Below, piece after piece: positions 26,446-36,712 of a stretch of 57,277 nt of DNA (within the stretch, counting starts at the first letter, position 1; each line of letters opens with the position of its first letter). Source of the stretch: Bacillota bacterium (GTDB lineage: Bacteria; Bacillota; Negativicutes; Sporomusales; CTSoil-080); contig JAGGAD010000007.1 in NCBI GenBank assembly GCA_017889625.1, positions 1 to 57,277 on the forward strand, in the 5' to 3' direction. The notes beneath the pieces are model-generated. The model searched no databases. It was not told where the DNA came from and saw nothing but the letters and a program-made list of their open reading frames with translations. The position numbers and the translations under genes are program-made.

Positions 26446-27612
26446 TTAGCGGAACTGTTGGATAAACCGGCCGATTCTAGTTAGAGCTTCGGTCAAATTA
26501 GCGGTGGAGGAAGCATAGGAACAACGGACAAAGCCTTCACCGCTTTCCCCAAAGGCATCCCCGGGAACAATGGCTACTTTTTCCTGCTTAAGCAGTTCTT
26601 CGGCAAAAGCCAGCGAAGTCATACCGGTTTCCTTTATTGATGGGAAAATATAAAATGCTCCTTTGGGCTCAAAGCAGTTGAGCCCTATTTTTCTAAAACC
26701 TTCCACCATTAACCGGCGGCGGCCGTTATATTCACGCACCATTTTTTCCATTGAATGCTGACCGTTTATAAGGGCTTCAATTGCGGCAATTTGTCCGGTT
26801 ACCGGTGCACACAGCATAGTATATTGATGGATTTTGTTCATTGCGGCGATGAAGTCTGGGTTGGACAAGGCGTAGCCAATGCGCCAGCCAGTCATGGCGT
26901 AGGCCTTGGAAAATCCGTTAAGCAGTATCGTGCGTTCCCGCATACCCGGCAGGCTGGAAAAACAAGTATGGGTGCCGCTGTAGGTAAGATCGCCGTAAAT
27001 TTCATCGGAAATAACAATAAGGTCATGCTTTTCGGCAAAAGCGGCAATCGCTTCTAACTCTTCCCGGGGCATTATTGCTCCGGTGGGATTGTTAGGATAG
27101 CCGATAAGAAGGGCTTTAGTGCGTGGGGTTACCAGCGCTTCGAGCTGGGAAACCGTAACACGAAACTCATTTTCCATTAAAGTGGGCACAGTTACCGGGA
27201 TGCCGCCGGCAAGTGATACGCAGGCAGTATATGATACATAGCTGGGAATCGGAATCAGCACCTCATCACCAGGACTTAAAATAGCTCGCATTGCCAAGTC
27301 GAGGGCTTCACTGACCCCTACGGTTATCAGCGCTTCCCGGCGTGGGTCATAAGATACCCCGAATTTGTGGGTAAAGAGATTGGTAATTTCTTGCCGCAAT
27401 TCCAGCAGGCCGAAGTTAGAAGTATATGCCGTATAGCCGCGCTGCAGTCCATAGACGCAGCTTTCCCGGATGTGCCAAGGAGTGACAAAGTCAGGTTCAC
27501 CGACCCCGAGCGACACAACCCCTTTCATCTCAGCGACAATATCAAAAAACCGCCGAATGCCGGAAGGGGGGAGGGTTTGTACTTGGGGAGAAATTCGTTC
27601 AGCCCAACTCAT
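26446..27612 (-). CDS. PLP-dependent class I/II aminotransferase, probably alanine transaminase (AlaT/YugH-like)
   Basis: 388 residues. Fold-type I aminotransferase with LIGYPNNPTGAI, VISDEIYGDLTY (PLP-binding Asp/Tyr), the Schiff-base Lys in NGFSKAYAMTGWRIGY, and the carboxylate-binding Arg in GFVRCSYA. It is co-transcribed and overlaps by four bases with an Lrp-type regulator, as in the alaR-alaT pair of Bacillus. The T-box in front has a probable Ala (GCC) specifier, so I infer synthesis of alanine from pyruvate. Aspartate or aromatic substrates remain possible. It could also supply the missing HisC step, but that is weaker. Confidence 0.85.
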   Translation of the reverse strand: MSWAERISPQVQTLPPSGIRRFFDIVAEMKGVVSLGVGEPDFVTPWHIRESCVYGLQRGYTAYTSNFGLLELRQEITNLFTHKFGVSYDPRREALITVGVSEALDLAMRAILSPGDEVLIPIPSYVSYTACVSLAGGIPVTVPTLMENEFRVTVSQLEALVTPRTKALLIGYPNNPTGAIMPREELEAIAAFAEKHDLIVISDEIYGDLTYSGTHTCFSSLPGMRERTILLNGFSKAYAMTGWRIGYALSNPDFIAAMNKIHQYTMLCAPVTGQIAAIEALINGQHSMEKMVREYNGRRRLMVEGFRKIGLNCFEPKGAFYIFPSIKETGMTSLAFAEELLKQEKVAIVPGDAFGESGEGFVRCSYASSTANLTEALTRIGRFIQQFR

Positions 27613-28088
27613 GGTGACACCGCCAATCGGTGGTCTTCCTCTTTATCATCCAAAATAACTCCGGCTTCTTTATACATTTTGAGCATGAAATGGGTAGTAG
27701 TGCTGAGTACACCGTCAATGGTCGATAACTTGGTTGAAACAAACCGGGAAACTTCCTTGAGATTTTTCCCTTCAACCATAACCATCAAATCAAAGGCACC
27801 TGACATTAGATACAGGTTGCGTACCTCGGGAAAGCGGTAGATACGTTCAGCGATAGCGTCAAAGCCAACTTCACGCTGTGGGGTGATTTTTACCTCAATG
27901 ATTGCGCTTACGCGGTCAATGCCGACTTTTTCCCAGTCGACAACGGTTTGAAACTTAACAATGATTTTTTCGGACTCCAATCGTTTTAGTTCAGCGGCGA
28001 TTTCAGCCTTAGGTTTATCCAACATGGTAGCCATTTGTTCAACAGTCAGGCTGGGGTCGCTCTCGAGTAATTCCAGTAATTCATGCAT
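27609..28088 (-). CDS. Lrp/AsnC-family transcriptional regulator (AlaR-like)
   Basis: 159 residues from ATG 28088, with GAGAGGTG seven bases upstream; a longer in-frame reading to 28196 runs through the T-box terminator and is not coding. N-terminal winged helix (about 5-55: LLESDPSLTVEQMATMLDKP) and C-terminal RAM/ligand domain (about 65-150) with VRNLYLMSGAFDLMVMVEG. Regulators of this branch sense amino acids. Cotranscription with the aminotransferase suggests it reports alanine or its oxo acid. Confidence 0.88.
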   Translation of the reverse strand: MHELLELLESDPSLTVEQMATMLDKPKAEIAAELKRLESEKIIVKFQTVVDWEKVGIDRVSAIIEVKITPQREVGFDAIAERIYRFPEVRNLYLMSGAFDLMVMVEGKNLKEVSRFVSTKLSTIDGVLSTTTHFMLKMYKEAGVILDDKEEDHRLAVSP

Positions 28089-28123
28089 TATTATACACCT
28101 CTCTATATTATTAAAATAATAAA

Positions 28124-28365
28124 TAAAAAAATCCCGTCCTAAGAAGGACGAGATTATTGTTCCCGCGGTACCACCTAAATTAGCCTGAAGGCTCATCTTT
28201 TTTCCTGTTAACGCCGGGATTACGGAAAGGCTTACTAATTTCGGCCCACTGCTCCAGGGTGGCTTTCCATGGCATTTATCCTGCCGGCTTTCACCTTATC
28301 CGGCTCTCTAAGAGGATAATCGGCATGTACTGTCCCTGTCATTGCTGTGTAAATATTAAGATTTT
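28124..28365 (-). promoter_or_regulatory. T-box riboswitch, probable alanine specifier
   Basis: Minus-strand leader. Stem I has AGTA, AGAGAG, GGTGAAAG and CACCCTGGAGCAG in canonical order. The T-box TTTAGGTGGTACCGCGG is at 28179-28163. The terminator hairpin is 28154-28131 (ATCTCGTCCT with AGGACGGGAT) followed by seven Ts. The specifier loop reads GAAAGCCA before the closing CCCTG helix. GCC at 28263-28261 followed by A fits an Ala codon; AGC (Ser) in the adjacent register is the main alternative. Uncharged tRNA would prevent termination and switch on the regulator and aminotransferase. Confidence 0.88.
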
Positions 28366-28425
28366 AATCCATATTAGCACGAAAATATTGCTCACGCAAG
28401 GGGGCAGTGAAATTTTTAGCGCAAT

Positions 28426-29190
28426 TTATTTTTTTGCGGCGCTGGCTAACAGCCGCCCTTCCTCCAGCCAGTCCCAATATTTTTTAGGGATGACCCGCTG
28501 TGCTAGCGAGATATTTTTGCGTGAGGCAATATATTGTGATTGGTAGTACTTTTCCCAAGTCGGGGTAAATTGGTCATTTTCGATATAGGGGAGAAATTTT
28601 TCCGGTGGAGCGGAAGTAAAATTGCCATTGGATAAGACCAGGGCATGGTCAGCGAGAACCAGAGCCAGCGATGTATCAGGATAACGGGGGGCAAATTGCC
28701 GGAGAATAAGGTCGGCGGTGCGGTGGAAAAGCTGGGGCTTGGCCGCCAGTCCGCCCTCAGGGGTAGGATGAAAACGGATAAAACCGGTCATGCGGTGAAC
28801 TTCGTGATATACCGCCCGGTAGCGGCGGAGAAAAATCTGACTAATATCGTCCAGGCCATTAAAAGAATAGCTATAGCCCAAGTGGAGGGCTTGTTCGATA
28901 GCCGCAAAAATTATGGCGGCTTGGTCAGGGGAACAATACCGCAAATTTGCCCTGATATAACTGGTCAGCGTTTTTCCGGGGGCACCGAGTAGCCAGCTAG
29001 CCTGAATATTTTTGTGTGACGCTGTTTTCACCAGTTCGGGCAGAGTAAAGGTGTCTGCTTCATAAGCGGCAGTATAACTGAATAACCCCAGAAATTCTTC
29101 TTCGCCCTTAAGACAGGGTAAGTCGTTATAAATTTTAGCCAATAGTACGCCTTTGATCATTGACCACGGCGTTGGCGAGCATAATATCAT
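28426..29190 (-). CDS. DNA-metabolism-associated protein, partner of radical SAM (TIGR03915-like)
   Basis: 254 residues from ATG 29190 with GGGGTGAT upstream. It resembles the SAM-linked conserved protein family with a DUF4130-type domain: DISQIFLRRYRAVYHEVHRMTGFIRFHPTPEG, then HRTADLILRQFAPRYPDTSLALVLADH, and C-terminal PEKFLPYIENDQFTPTWEKYY. In many bacteria this gene is paired with the radical SAM gene upstream, sometimes fused to a uracil-DNA glycosylase domain. The biochemical role is not established. It overlaps the radical SAM stop region, so the two are coupled. Confidence 0.82.
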   Translation of the reverse strand: MILCSPTPWSMIKGVLLAKIYNDLPCLKGEEEFLGLFSYTAAYEADTFTLPELVKTASHKNIQASWLLGAPGKTLTSYIRANLRYCSPDQAAIIFAAIEQALHLGYSYSFNGLDDISQIFLRRYRAVYHEVHRMTGFIRFHPTPEGGLAAKPQLFHRTADLILRQFAPRYPDTSLALVLADHALVLSNGNFTSAPPEKFLPYIENDQFTPTWEKYYQSQYIASRKNISLAQRVIPKKYWDWLEEGRLLASAAKK

Positions 29191-29195
29191 AATTA

Positions 29196-30410
29196 TCACC
29201 CCGTAATAAGCTTGGCGCTAAAGTCGCGCTCATCGCCCCATAGCGTTAGCTGCTGATAAGCTTGGCGGCGAGGTTTTTCTAGAAGCTTGCGGTCACCGAA
29301 AAATTGCCCGTTAATGGTCAGAAACGACAACGCTCGTTTTAACACTGCGCCGGTATTCTTAAGCTCGCGGGGATCGTTAAAGCGGTGGCTGCGGCGCGCC
29401 GCAACAATACGGCTGGCGGAACGGGGGCCGATACCAGGCACCTTTAAAAGCTGGTGATAGGATGCGGTATTAACATTCAGCGGAAACAGATCGGGATGAT
29501 TCAAGGCATAAGCCAGTTTTGGATCAAGCTCAGAATCAAGATTTCCGCGCGAATCAAATACAAAATCTCCGAGATGAAATCCATATAGGCGCAAGAGAAA
29601 ATCAGACTGATACAGCCGGTTTTCCCGAATTAGCGGCGTGGCGGTTTCTTGGGCTAGCGGGGTCTTATCCACGGGCTGAAATGCGCTGAAATATGCCCGT
29701 TTCAAACTATAACGATTATATAGCGAATTGGCCGAGGTCAAAATATCTTGATCACTTTCCTCAGCGGCACCGACAATATATTGGGTGGTGTGGCTGACAT
29801 TATTGAATTGGCCGACATGCGCTCCAATTTTCGCCATCGTGCCCAGAATTTCCGAATTAAATTCTTTGGTGCGGCTAAGCCTGGCCAAATGCAGGGCGGA
29901 CGGCGCTTCCATATTCAGTGATATCCGGTCAGCTACAGCGGCGGCGGCTTGAATTTCGGCGGCACCGGCCCCGGGTAGGACTTTGAGGTGAATATAGCCG
30001 CCAAACTTGTGCTGGTAGCGTAGTATTTCGGCAACTTTAATGATTTCATCCATGGTAGCAGCGGTGGAGTGGAAAATTCCTGAACTTAAAAACAATCCCT
30101 CAACATAATTACGTCGATAAAATTCCATAAACACCTTTACCAGTTCATCAGCCGTAAACCGGCTGCGTGGTACATCCCGATCAGTGCGGTTGGGACAATA
30201 AGCACAGTCCTTTTCGCAATAATTAGTCAGTAGCACTTTAAATAACGAAACGCACCGTCCGTCGGGGGTGAAAGAATGGCAAATACCGCTGGGACTGGTG
30301 CTGCCAATCGCGGGGTTAATTATTTTGTTGCTTTTTGCAGCAGTAGAAGCGCAGACATCATATTTCGCGCCCTCACCTAAAATTTGCAGCTTATCCAGTA
30401 CATCCACCAC
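29196..30410 (-). CDS. Putative DNA modification/repair radical SAM protein (TIGR03916-like)
   Basis: 404 residues from GTG 30410, with AAAGGATG upstream. A longer reading to TTG 30449 would run through the promoter -10 box and is rejected. The radical SAM cluster is C65-x3-C69-x2-C72 (NYCEKDCAYCPNR). A C-terminal helix-hairpin-helix (KVPGIGPRSASRIVAARR) implies DNA binding. Further conserved sections are YIHLKVLPGAG and RISLNMEAPS. The chemistry is unknown; spore-photoproduct-lyase-like repair is one analogy. LexA-like boxes overlap its promoter. Confidence 0.87.
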   Translation of the reverse strand: MVDVLDKLQILGEGAKYDVCASTAAKSNKIINPAIGSTSPSGICHSFTPDGRCVSLFKVLLTNYCEKDCAYCPNRTDRDVPRSRFTADELVKVFMEFYRRNYVEGLFLSSGIFHSTAATMDEIIKVAEILRYQHKFGGYIHLKVLPGAGAAEIQAAAAVADRISLNMEAPSALHLARLSRTKEFNSEILGTMAKIGAHVGQFNNVSHTTQYIVGAAEESDQDILTSANSLYNRYSLKRAYFSAFQPVDKTPLAQETATPLIRENRLYQSDFLLRLYGFHLGDFVFDSRGNLDSELDPKLAYALNHPDLFPLNVNTASYHQLLKVPGIGPRSASRIVAARRSHRFNDPRELKNTGAVLKRALSFLTINGQFFGDRKLLEKPRRQAYQQLTLWGDERDFSAKLITG

Positions 30411-30437
30411 TTGCACATCCTTTAGTTTTTTAATATT

Positions 30438-30466
30438 ATTATAAAACAAGAACGCTTGTTTGTAAA
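30438..30466 (-). promoter_or_regulatory. Promoter of the radical SAM pair
   Basis: On the minus strand TTTACA (30466-30461), 17-base spacer, TATAAT (30443-30438). The spacer contains the first LexA-like box, so repressor binding there would block RNA polymerase. Confidence 0.7.
30450..30461. promoter_or_regulatory. LexA/DinR-like SOS box 1
   Basis: GAACGCTTGTTT: one mismatch to the Firmicute core GAAC-N4-GTTC. It lies between the -35 and -10 of the radical SAM promoter. Confidence 0.55.
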
Positions 30467-30476
30467 ACGTATGTTC
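30465..30476. promoter_or_regulatory. LexA/DinR-like SOS box 2
   Basis: AAACGTATGTTC: one mismatch to GAAC-N4-GTTC. Its centre is 15 bp from box 1, between the radical SAM pair and pcrA, so it could act on both. Confidence 0.55.
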
Positions 30477-30565
30477 TAAAAATATTTTTTATTTAGCTGT
30501 CAGACAGGAAATACTCGTTTGGTGGAGAAAATGTTTATGTTTTATACATCTTTTTGGAGGGAATA

Positions 30566-32809
30566 ATGCTGAATATACTTAATCGACTCAACCCAGCGCA
30601 ACGTGAAGCCGCAACTCATGTCGACGGTCCACTCCTAGTTATCGCTGGGGCCGGTTCCGGGAAGACCAGTGTGCTTACTAGCCGGATTGCATATTTACTA
30701 CAACAAGGCGTACGGCCTTACAATATATTGGCGATTACCTTTACGAACAAGGCGGCCGCAGAAATGAAGGAACGGGTAGCGGCTATTGTTGGTGATACTG
30801 CCAAAGATATTTGGCTTAGTACCTTCCATGCTTTTTGCGCCAAATTCCTGAGAATGGAAATTGAGGATAATTACCCCGGCTACAACCGCAACTTTGTTAT
30901 TTATGACACCGGTGACAGCCAGGCGCTTATCAAACAATGCATAAAAGAATGCAATCTTGACGATAAGCACTTTCCTCCTAATGGCGTCTTGGCGGCCATC
31001 TCCAATGCCAAAAACGCCCTAATTGATTTTCATACTTTTGAACGCGAAGCCGATAATTTTCATCAGCAAAAAGTGGCTGAATTGTACAAGATGTATCAGC
31101 TGCGGCTCAGAAATCATAATGCCCTGGATTTTGACGATCTGTTAATGATTACGGTCCGACTGTTAGAAGATAATCCGGAAGTGCTGACAAAATATCAGGA
31201 GAAATTCAAGTATATTCTTATTGACGAATACCAGGATACCAACCGGGCGCAGTATCTCTTGGCCAGCATGTTAGCCGCAAAATATCGTAATCTTTTTGTG
31301 GTGGGCGATATTGACCAAAGTATTTATGCCTGGCGCGGGGCCGATATCAAGAACATCCTTGACTTTGAAGCTGATTATCCTAATGCCAGAGTTATTAAGC
31401 TTGAACAAAACTACCGTTCAACTCAGAATATCCTTGATGCCGCCAATACAGTTATTGAAAACAATAGCGACCGTAAACCGAAATCATTATGGACGGAAAA
31501 TGTGTCCGGCGAACCGATAACCCATTACATGGCTAACGATGAACGGGACGAGGCTAATTTTGTCGCCGAAATGCTGGTTAAACATAATACTGTTTATCGG
31601 ACTGCCTACAATGATATGGCGGTGCTGTACCGGACCAACGCTCAGTCGCGGGCCATTGAAGAAGCCTTTATGCGGGCCGGAATCCCGTATACCATGGTCG
31701 GGGGCTTGAAATTCTATGACCGCAAAGAAGTGAAAGACATTTTGGCCTACATCCGGGTAATTTTTAATCCGGCTGATGCAATTGGTTTGCTGAGAATTGT
31801 AAATGTACCCCGCCGCGGCATTGGCGATACCAGCATTGCCCGGCTGACCGAATATGCAAGCGCTAACAATATAACGCTATTTGATGCCATCTCCAACCCG
31901 AGTGTGGTTACCGGACTTACCACTAGGGCGAAACATCAGCTTGAAGGACTGGGCGAACTGATGATCAAGCTGATTACCAAAGCGGAAACATTGCCAGTGG
32001 AAAAATTAATCGAGGCAGTTCTTAATGATACCGGATACTTGGCCGAGCTGGAAAATGAGCAAACCCCACAGGCTGAAGCACGGATCGAGAACTTGCGCGA
32101 GTTATTGACGGTAGCCAAGAATTTTGCTAAAGAAGATGGAATCGAACCAACCTTAGAAAATTTCCTTAGCCAGGTGGCACTGGTGTCGGATATCGATACC
32201 GCCGACCTCTCTGACGACAAAGTAACCTTAATGACGCTGCACTCGGCCAAAGGTCTCGAGTTTCCGATAGTATTCTTAGCCGGTTTGGAAGAGGGGATTT
32301 TCCCCCATGCCCGCACCTTGATGAGCGAAACTGAAATCGAAGAAGAACGGCGATTGTGCTATGTAGGCATTACCCGCGCCAGAACTAAGCTCTACCTTAC
32401 TAATGCCCGGATGCGAACAATTTACGGCAATACTGTTATGTATCCGCCGTCACGGTTTATCGGCGAACTGCCGGAAAAACTGGTGGAGCGACATTTACGG
32501 CAAGCGGTTGCGAATAAGGCACAAAACCCTAGCTACCAGACTGCCCGGAGACCAGTTAGTGCCGCACCAGCACCACGTTCAACTGCGCCGGCTTCCGCTG
32601 CACCGGCTTCGGCCACGGCGCGGCCAGCTGCGACTCCTAGAACTGGCGGGGACTGGAAAGCCGGAGACAAAGCCCAGCATGCTAAATGGGGGCTTGGCAC
32701 GGTAGTCGAAGTGAGGGGTACCGGTGATAACCAGGAGGTCAAGGTAGCCTTTCCGGGCATGGGTATCCGCCAATTAATGATTAAATTTGCCCCATTGACG
32801 CGGGTGTAG
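30566..32809 (+). CDS. pcrA: ATP-dependent DNA helicase PcrA/UvrD
   Basis: Superfamily 1A 3'-5' helicase for repair and rolling-circle replication. 747 residues from ATG 30566 (TGGAGGGA upstream). Walker A AGAGSGKT at 27-34; motif Ia ITFTNKAAAEMKERV; motif II LIDEYQDTN; motif III VVGDIDQSIYAWRGA; motif IV QNYRST; motif V LMTLHSAKGLEFP; motif VI RRLCYVGITRARTKLY. After an Ala/Pro-rich linker, the C-terminus carries the RNA-polymerase-interacting Tudor-like domain (GDKAQHAKWGLGTVVEV). It is upstream of ligA and divergent from the radical SAM pair. Confidence 0.97.
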   Translation: MLNILNRLNPAQREAATHVDGPLLVIAGAGSGKTSVLTSRIAYLLQQGVRPYNILAITFTNKAAAEMKERVAAIVGDTAKDIWLSTFHAFCAKFLRMEIEDNYPGYNRNFVIYDTGDSQALIKQCIKECNLDDKHFPPNGVLAAISNAKNALIDFHTFEREADNFHQQKVAELYKMYQLRLRNHNALDFDDLLMITVRLLEDNPEVLTKYQEKFKYILIDEYQDTNRAQYLLASMLAAKYRNLFVVGDIDQSIYAWRGADIKNILDFEADYPNARVIKLEQNYRSTQNILDAANTVIENNSDRKPKSLWTENVSGEPITHYMANDERDEANFVAEMLVKHNTVYRTAYNDMAVLYRTNAQSRAIEEAFMRAGIPYTMVGGLKFYDRKEVKDILAYIRVIFNPADAIGLLRIVNVPRRGIGDTSIARLTEYASANNITLFDAISNPSVVTGLTTRAKHQLEGLGELMIKLITKAETLPVEKLIEAVLNDTGYLAELENEQTPQAEARIENLRELLTVAKNFAKEDGIEPTLENFLSQVALVSDIDTADLSDDKVTLMTLHSAKGLEFPIVFLAGLEEGIFPHARTLMSETEIEEERRLCYVGITRARTKLYLTNARMRTIYGNTVMYPPSRFIGELPEKLVERHLRQAVANKAQNPSYQTARRPVSAAPAPRSTAPASAAPASATARPAATPRTGGDWKAGDKAQHAKWGLGTVVEVRGTGDNQEVKVAFPGMGIRQLMIKFAPLTRV

Positions 32810-32929
32810 TTACTTTAGCAATGCCGGATTATACTTTCGATATTGCTAAAAATGGAGATTGTCCAAATAAAAGATACTGCTAGATGCTGGTACTACGTTT
32901 TTTGCCATAGCTTAGCCATAATAAAATAG

Positions 32930-35032
<2,103 letters not shown>

Positions 35033-35058
35033 AACGAAAATAGTTTTTACTTGATATA

Positions 35059-35088
35059 TTGACAAAATAGCATCAATAGTGTTACTGT
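35059..35088 (+). promoter_or_regulatory. Possible promoter of the corrinoid operon
   Basis: TTGACA (35059-35064), 18-base spacer, weak TACTGT (35083-35088), placed ahead of the first cobalamin aptamer. The -10 match is poor. Confidence 0.4.
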
Positions 35089-35110
35089 AAAAATGTAATT
35101 ACTGGAAATT

Positions 35111-35322
35111 GAATATATACGAGGTAGGTGCCCTTAGGGGCTTAATAGGGAATACCGGTTAAAAACCGGAGCGGTCCCGCCACTGTAATGATGAGCAAAC
35201 CCAAGGACATGCCACTGAGACGAAAGTCTTGGGAAGGTTTGGGCAAGCAATGATTCAGAGCCAGGAGAACTGCCTATCTGTCAATCACCGCTTATTTTAC
35301 CCACGAGCGATGGGGAGGAGAT
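35111..35322 (+). promoter_or_regulatory. Cobalamin riboswitch, copy 1
   Basis: Canonical B12 box elements in order: GAGGTAGGTGCCC, GGGAATACCGGT, CCGGAGCGGTCCCGCCACTG, GCCAGGAGAACTGCC. The tail GGGGAGGAGAT (35312-35322) is complementary to the 5' arm of the downstream hairpin at 35408, so it can act as anti-terminator. It is nearly identical to copy 2. Confidence 0.93.
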
Positions 35323-35407
35323 TTAAGTACCTGAGTTGTATGATATTTCTTCCCGGCGAATTTTGCGCCGGGATGTTTATTTCGTTGCAACTATTTTACT
35401 TATGCCG

Positions 35408-35437
35408 ATCTCTCCCGCCAATGGCTGGAGATTTTTT
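35408..35437 (+). terminator. Terminator linked to cobalamin riboswitch copy 1
   Basis: ATCTCTCC (35408-35415) pairs with GGAGAT (35427-35432) with a bulge, plus an inner GCC/GGC, followed by six Ts. The ATCTCTCCC arm can alternatively pair with the riboswitch tail at 35312-35322. Confidence 0.65.
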
Positions 35438-35492
35438 ATTTACCAAAATATGAAACCAGTAAAACTGCCTTGATTAGTAAGAATATCTACAA

Positions 35493-35705
35493 TTCAATAT
35501 ACGCGAGGTAGGTGCCCTTAGGGGCTTAATAGGGAATACCGGTTAAAAACCGGAGCGGTCCCGCCACTGTAATGATGAGCAAACCCAAGGATATGCCACT
35601 GAGACGAAAGTCTTGGGAAGGTTTGGGCAAGCAATGATTCAAAGCCAGGAGAACTGCCTATCTGTCAATCACCGTTTATTTACCCACGAGCGATGGGGAG
35701 GAGAT
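35493..35705 (+). promoter_or_regulatory. Cobalamin riboswitch, copy 2
   Basis: Same element order as copy 1, with only a handful of substitutions over about 200 bases, so the duplication is recent or under gene conversion. The tail GGGGAGGAGAT (35695-35705) is complementary to TCCTCCC at 35772-35778, the anti-Shine-Dalgarno arm of the hairpin before btuF. Confidence 0.93.
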
Positions 35706-35766
35706 TATTAGAGTCGTTGGTTAGACTGACGTGTTTTGTCATGTTTTAAATCACCGATACTGCTAA

Positions 35767-35803
35767 AAAAGTCCTCCCTTGAAATTGAAAGGGAGGACTT
35801 TTC
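35767..35803 (+). promoter_or_regulatory. btuF Shine-Dalgarno sequestering hairpin / terminator
   Basis: AAGTCCTCCCTT (35769-35780) pairs perfectly with AAGGGAGGACTT (35789-35800), loop of eight, then TT. The 3' arm contains GGGAGGA (35791-35797), the only good ribosome site for btuF, seven bases before an ATT codon at 35804. Formation would hide the site or terminate transcription. The copy 2 riboswitch tail can compete for the CCTCC arm. Confidence 0.75.
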
Positions 35804-36712
35804 ATTAACCTAAAACATAGTAGCTTCATTTTTATTGGTTTAGTATTGGCAGTACTATTGCTTACAATAACAACCCCGTTAGATACTGCAAACAATGCCT
35901 TAGAGCCACCGGTGAGCTCGGTACTAGATAAAAGACCACAGCGGATTGTATCCTTATCGCCGGCCAATACGGAAATTTTATTTGCCCTTGGGGCTGGTGA
36001 ACGGGTGGTCGGTGTGTCCAGCTATTCGGATTATCCCGAACAAGCTAAAACAAAACCAAGCATCGGCCCCTACAATGCGCCGGACCTTGAGAAGATCATC
36101 GCCCTGGAACCAGACTTGGTTGTTGCTATCGGCGGCTTACAAGCCCAATATATTAAAAGCCTGGAAAAGGCCGGGATAATGGTGGTGTCTGTCGATCCCC
36201 AAAACATGGAGGAAATATTAACGGCAATAGACATTATTAGTGAAGCAATCGGTGAACAACAGCGTGGGGCTATTCTTCATGCTGAACTTGTGAAAAAACT
36301 AAACCAAGTACGGCAGCTCAACGTAAATGACACTCCGAAAAAAGTGTTTTTAGAAGTATGGGATGCGCCCCTGCTGACGGTGGGGAATAAGTCGTTTATA
36401 AACGACATCATTACCCGGGCCGGGGGGGCTAATGTCGCAAGCGATAAAAACGTCGATTATACTCCTTGTGACCTGGAAGCTTTATATGCTTATGATCCTG
36501 AGGTCTATATAGTCATCAGCCATAGCCACAGTGCCGATAAGGCCTTTATCAAAAAAACATACTTTAGTGATATGGCGGTTATAAAGAATCAGCAAATTTT
36601 TGCGATAAATGATGACTTATTAACCAGACCCGGACCACGCAGTTTTGATGGCCTCGTACGTCTTGCGCAAATTCTGCATCCTAAAGCTGTAAAAAATGGA
36701 GCGATGAAATGA
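35804..36712 (+). CDS. btuF: Vitamin B12-binding protein of ABC importer
   Basis: 302 residues if started at ATT 35804, which has GGAGG seven bases upstream and yields a complete signal peptide (MNLKHSSFIFIGLVLAVLLL). The first conventional in-frame start, TTG 35846, has no ribosome site and would remove the basic n-region. The mature protein is a cluster A-II periplasmic binding protein: RIVSLSPANTEILFALGAGE, IIALEPDLVV, and the C-terminal lobe WDAPLLTVGNKSFINDII. It delivers corrinoid to BtuCD. No lipobox Cys is present, so a soluble periplasmic protein is likely, in line with an outer membrane. Confidence 0.85.
   Translation: MNLKHSSFIFIGLVLAVLLLTITTPLDTANNALEPPVSSVLDKRPQRIVSLSPANTEILFALGAGERVVGVSSYSDYPEQAKTKPSIGPYNAPDLEKIIALEPDLVVAIGGLQAQYIKSLEKAGIMVVSVDPQNMEEILTAIDIISEAIGEQQRGAILHAELVKKLNQVRQLNVNDTPKKVFLEVWDAPLLTVGNKSFINDIITRAGGANVASDKNVDYTPCDLEALYAYDPEVYIVISHSHSADKAFIKKTYFSDMAVIKNQQIFAINDDLLTRPGPRSFDGLVRLAQILHPKAVKNGAMK

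Noticed and set aside
28089-28196. Longer N-terminus for the Lrp-type regulator
   Set aside because: The extra 36 codons read through the T-box sequence and terminator; ATG 28088 has a proper ribosome site.
28259-28546. 95-codon open frame on plus across the T-box region
   Set aside because: Antisense to the T-box and to the end of the DNA-metabolism gene, with no ribosome site.
35229-35453. 74-codon open frame on plus across cobalamin riboswitch copy 1
   Set aside because: Lies wholly in conserved RNA structure and its terminator; the sequence constraint is explained by the riboswitch.
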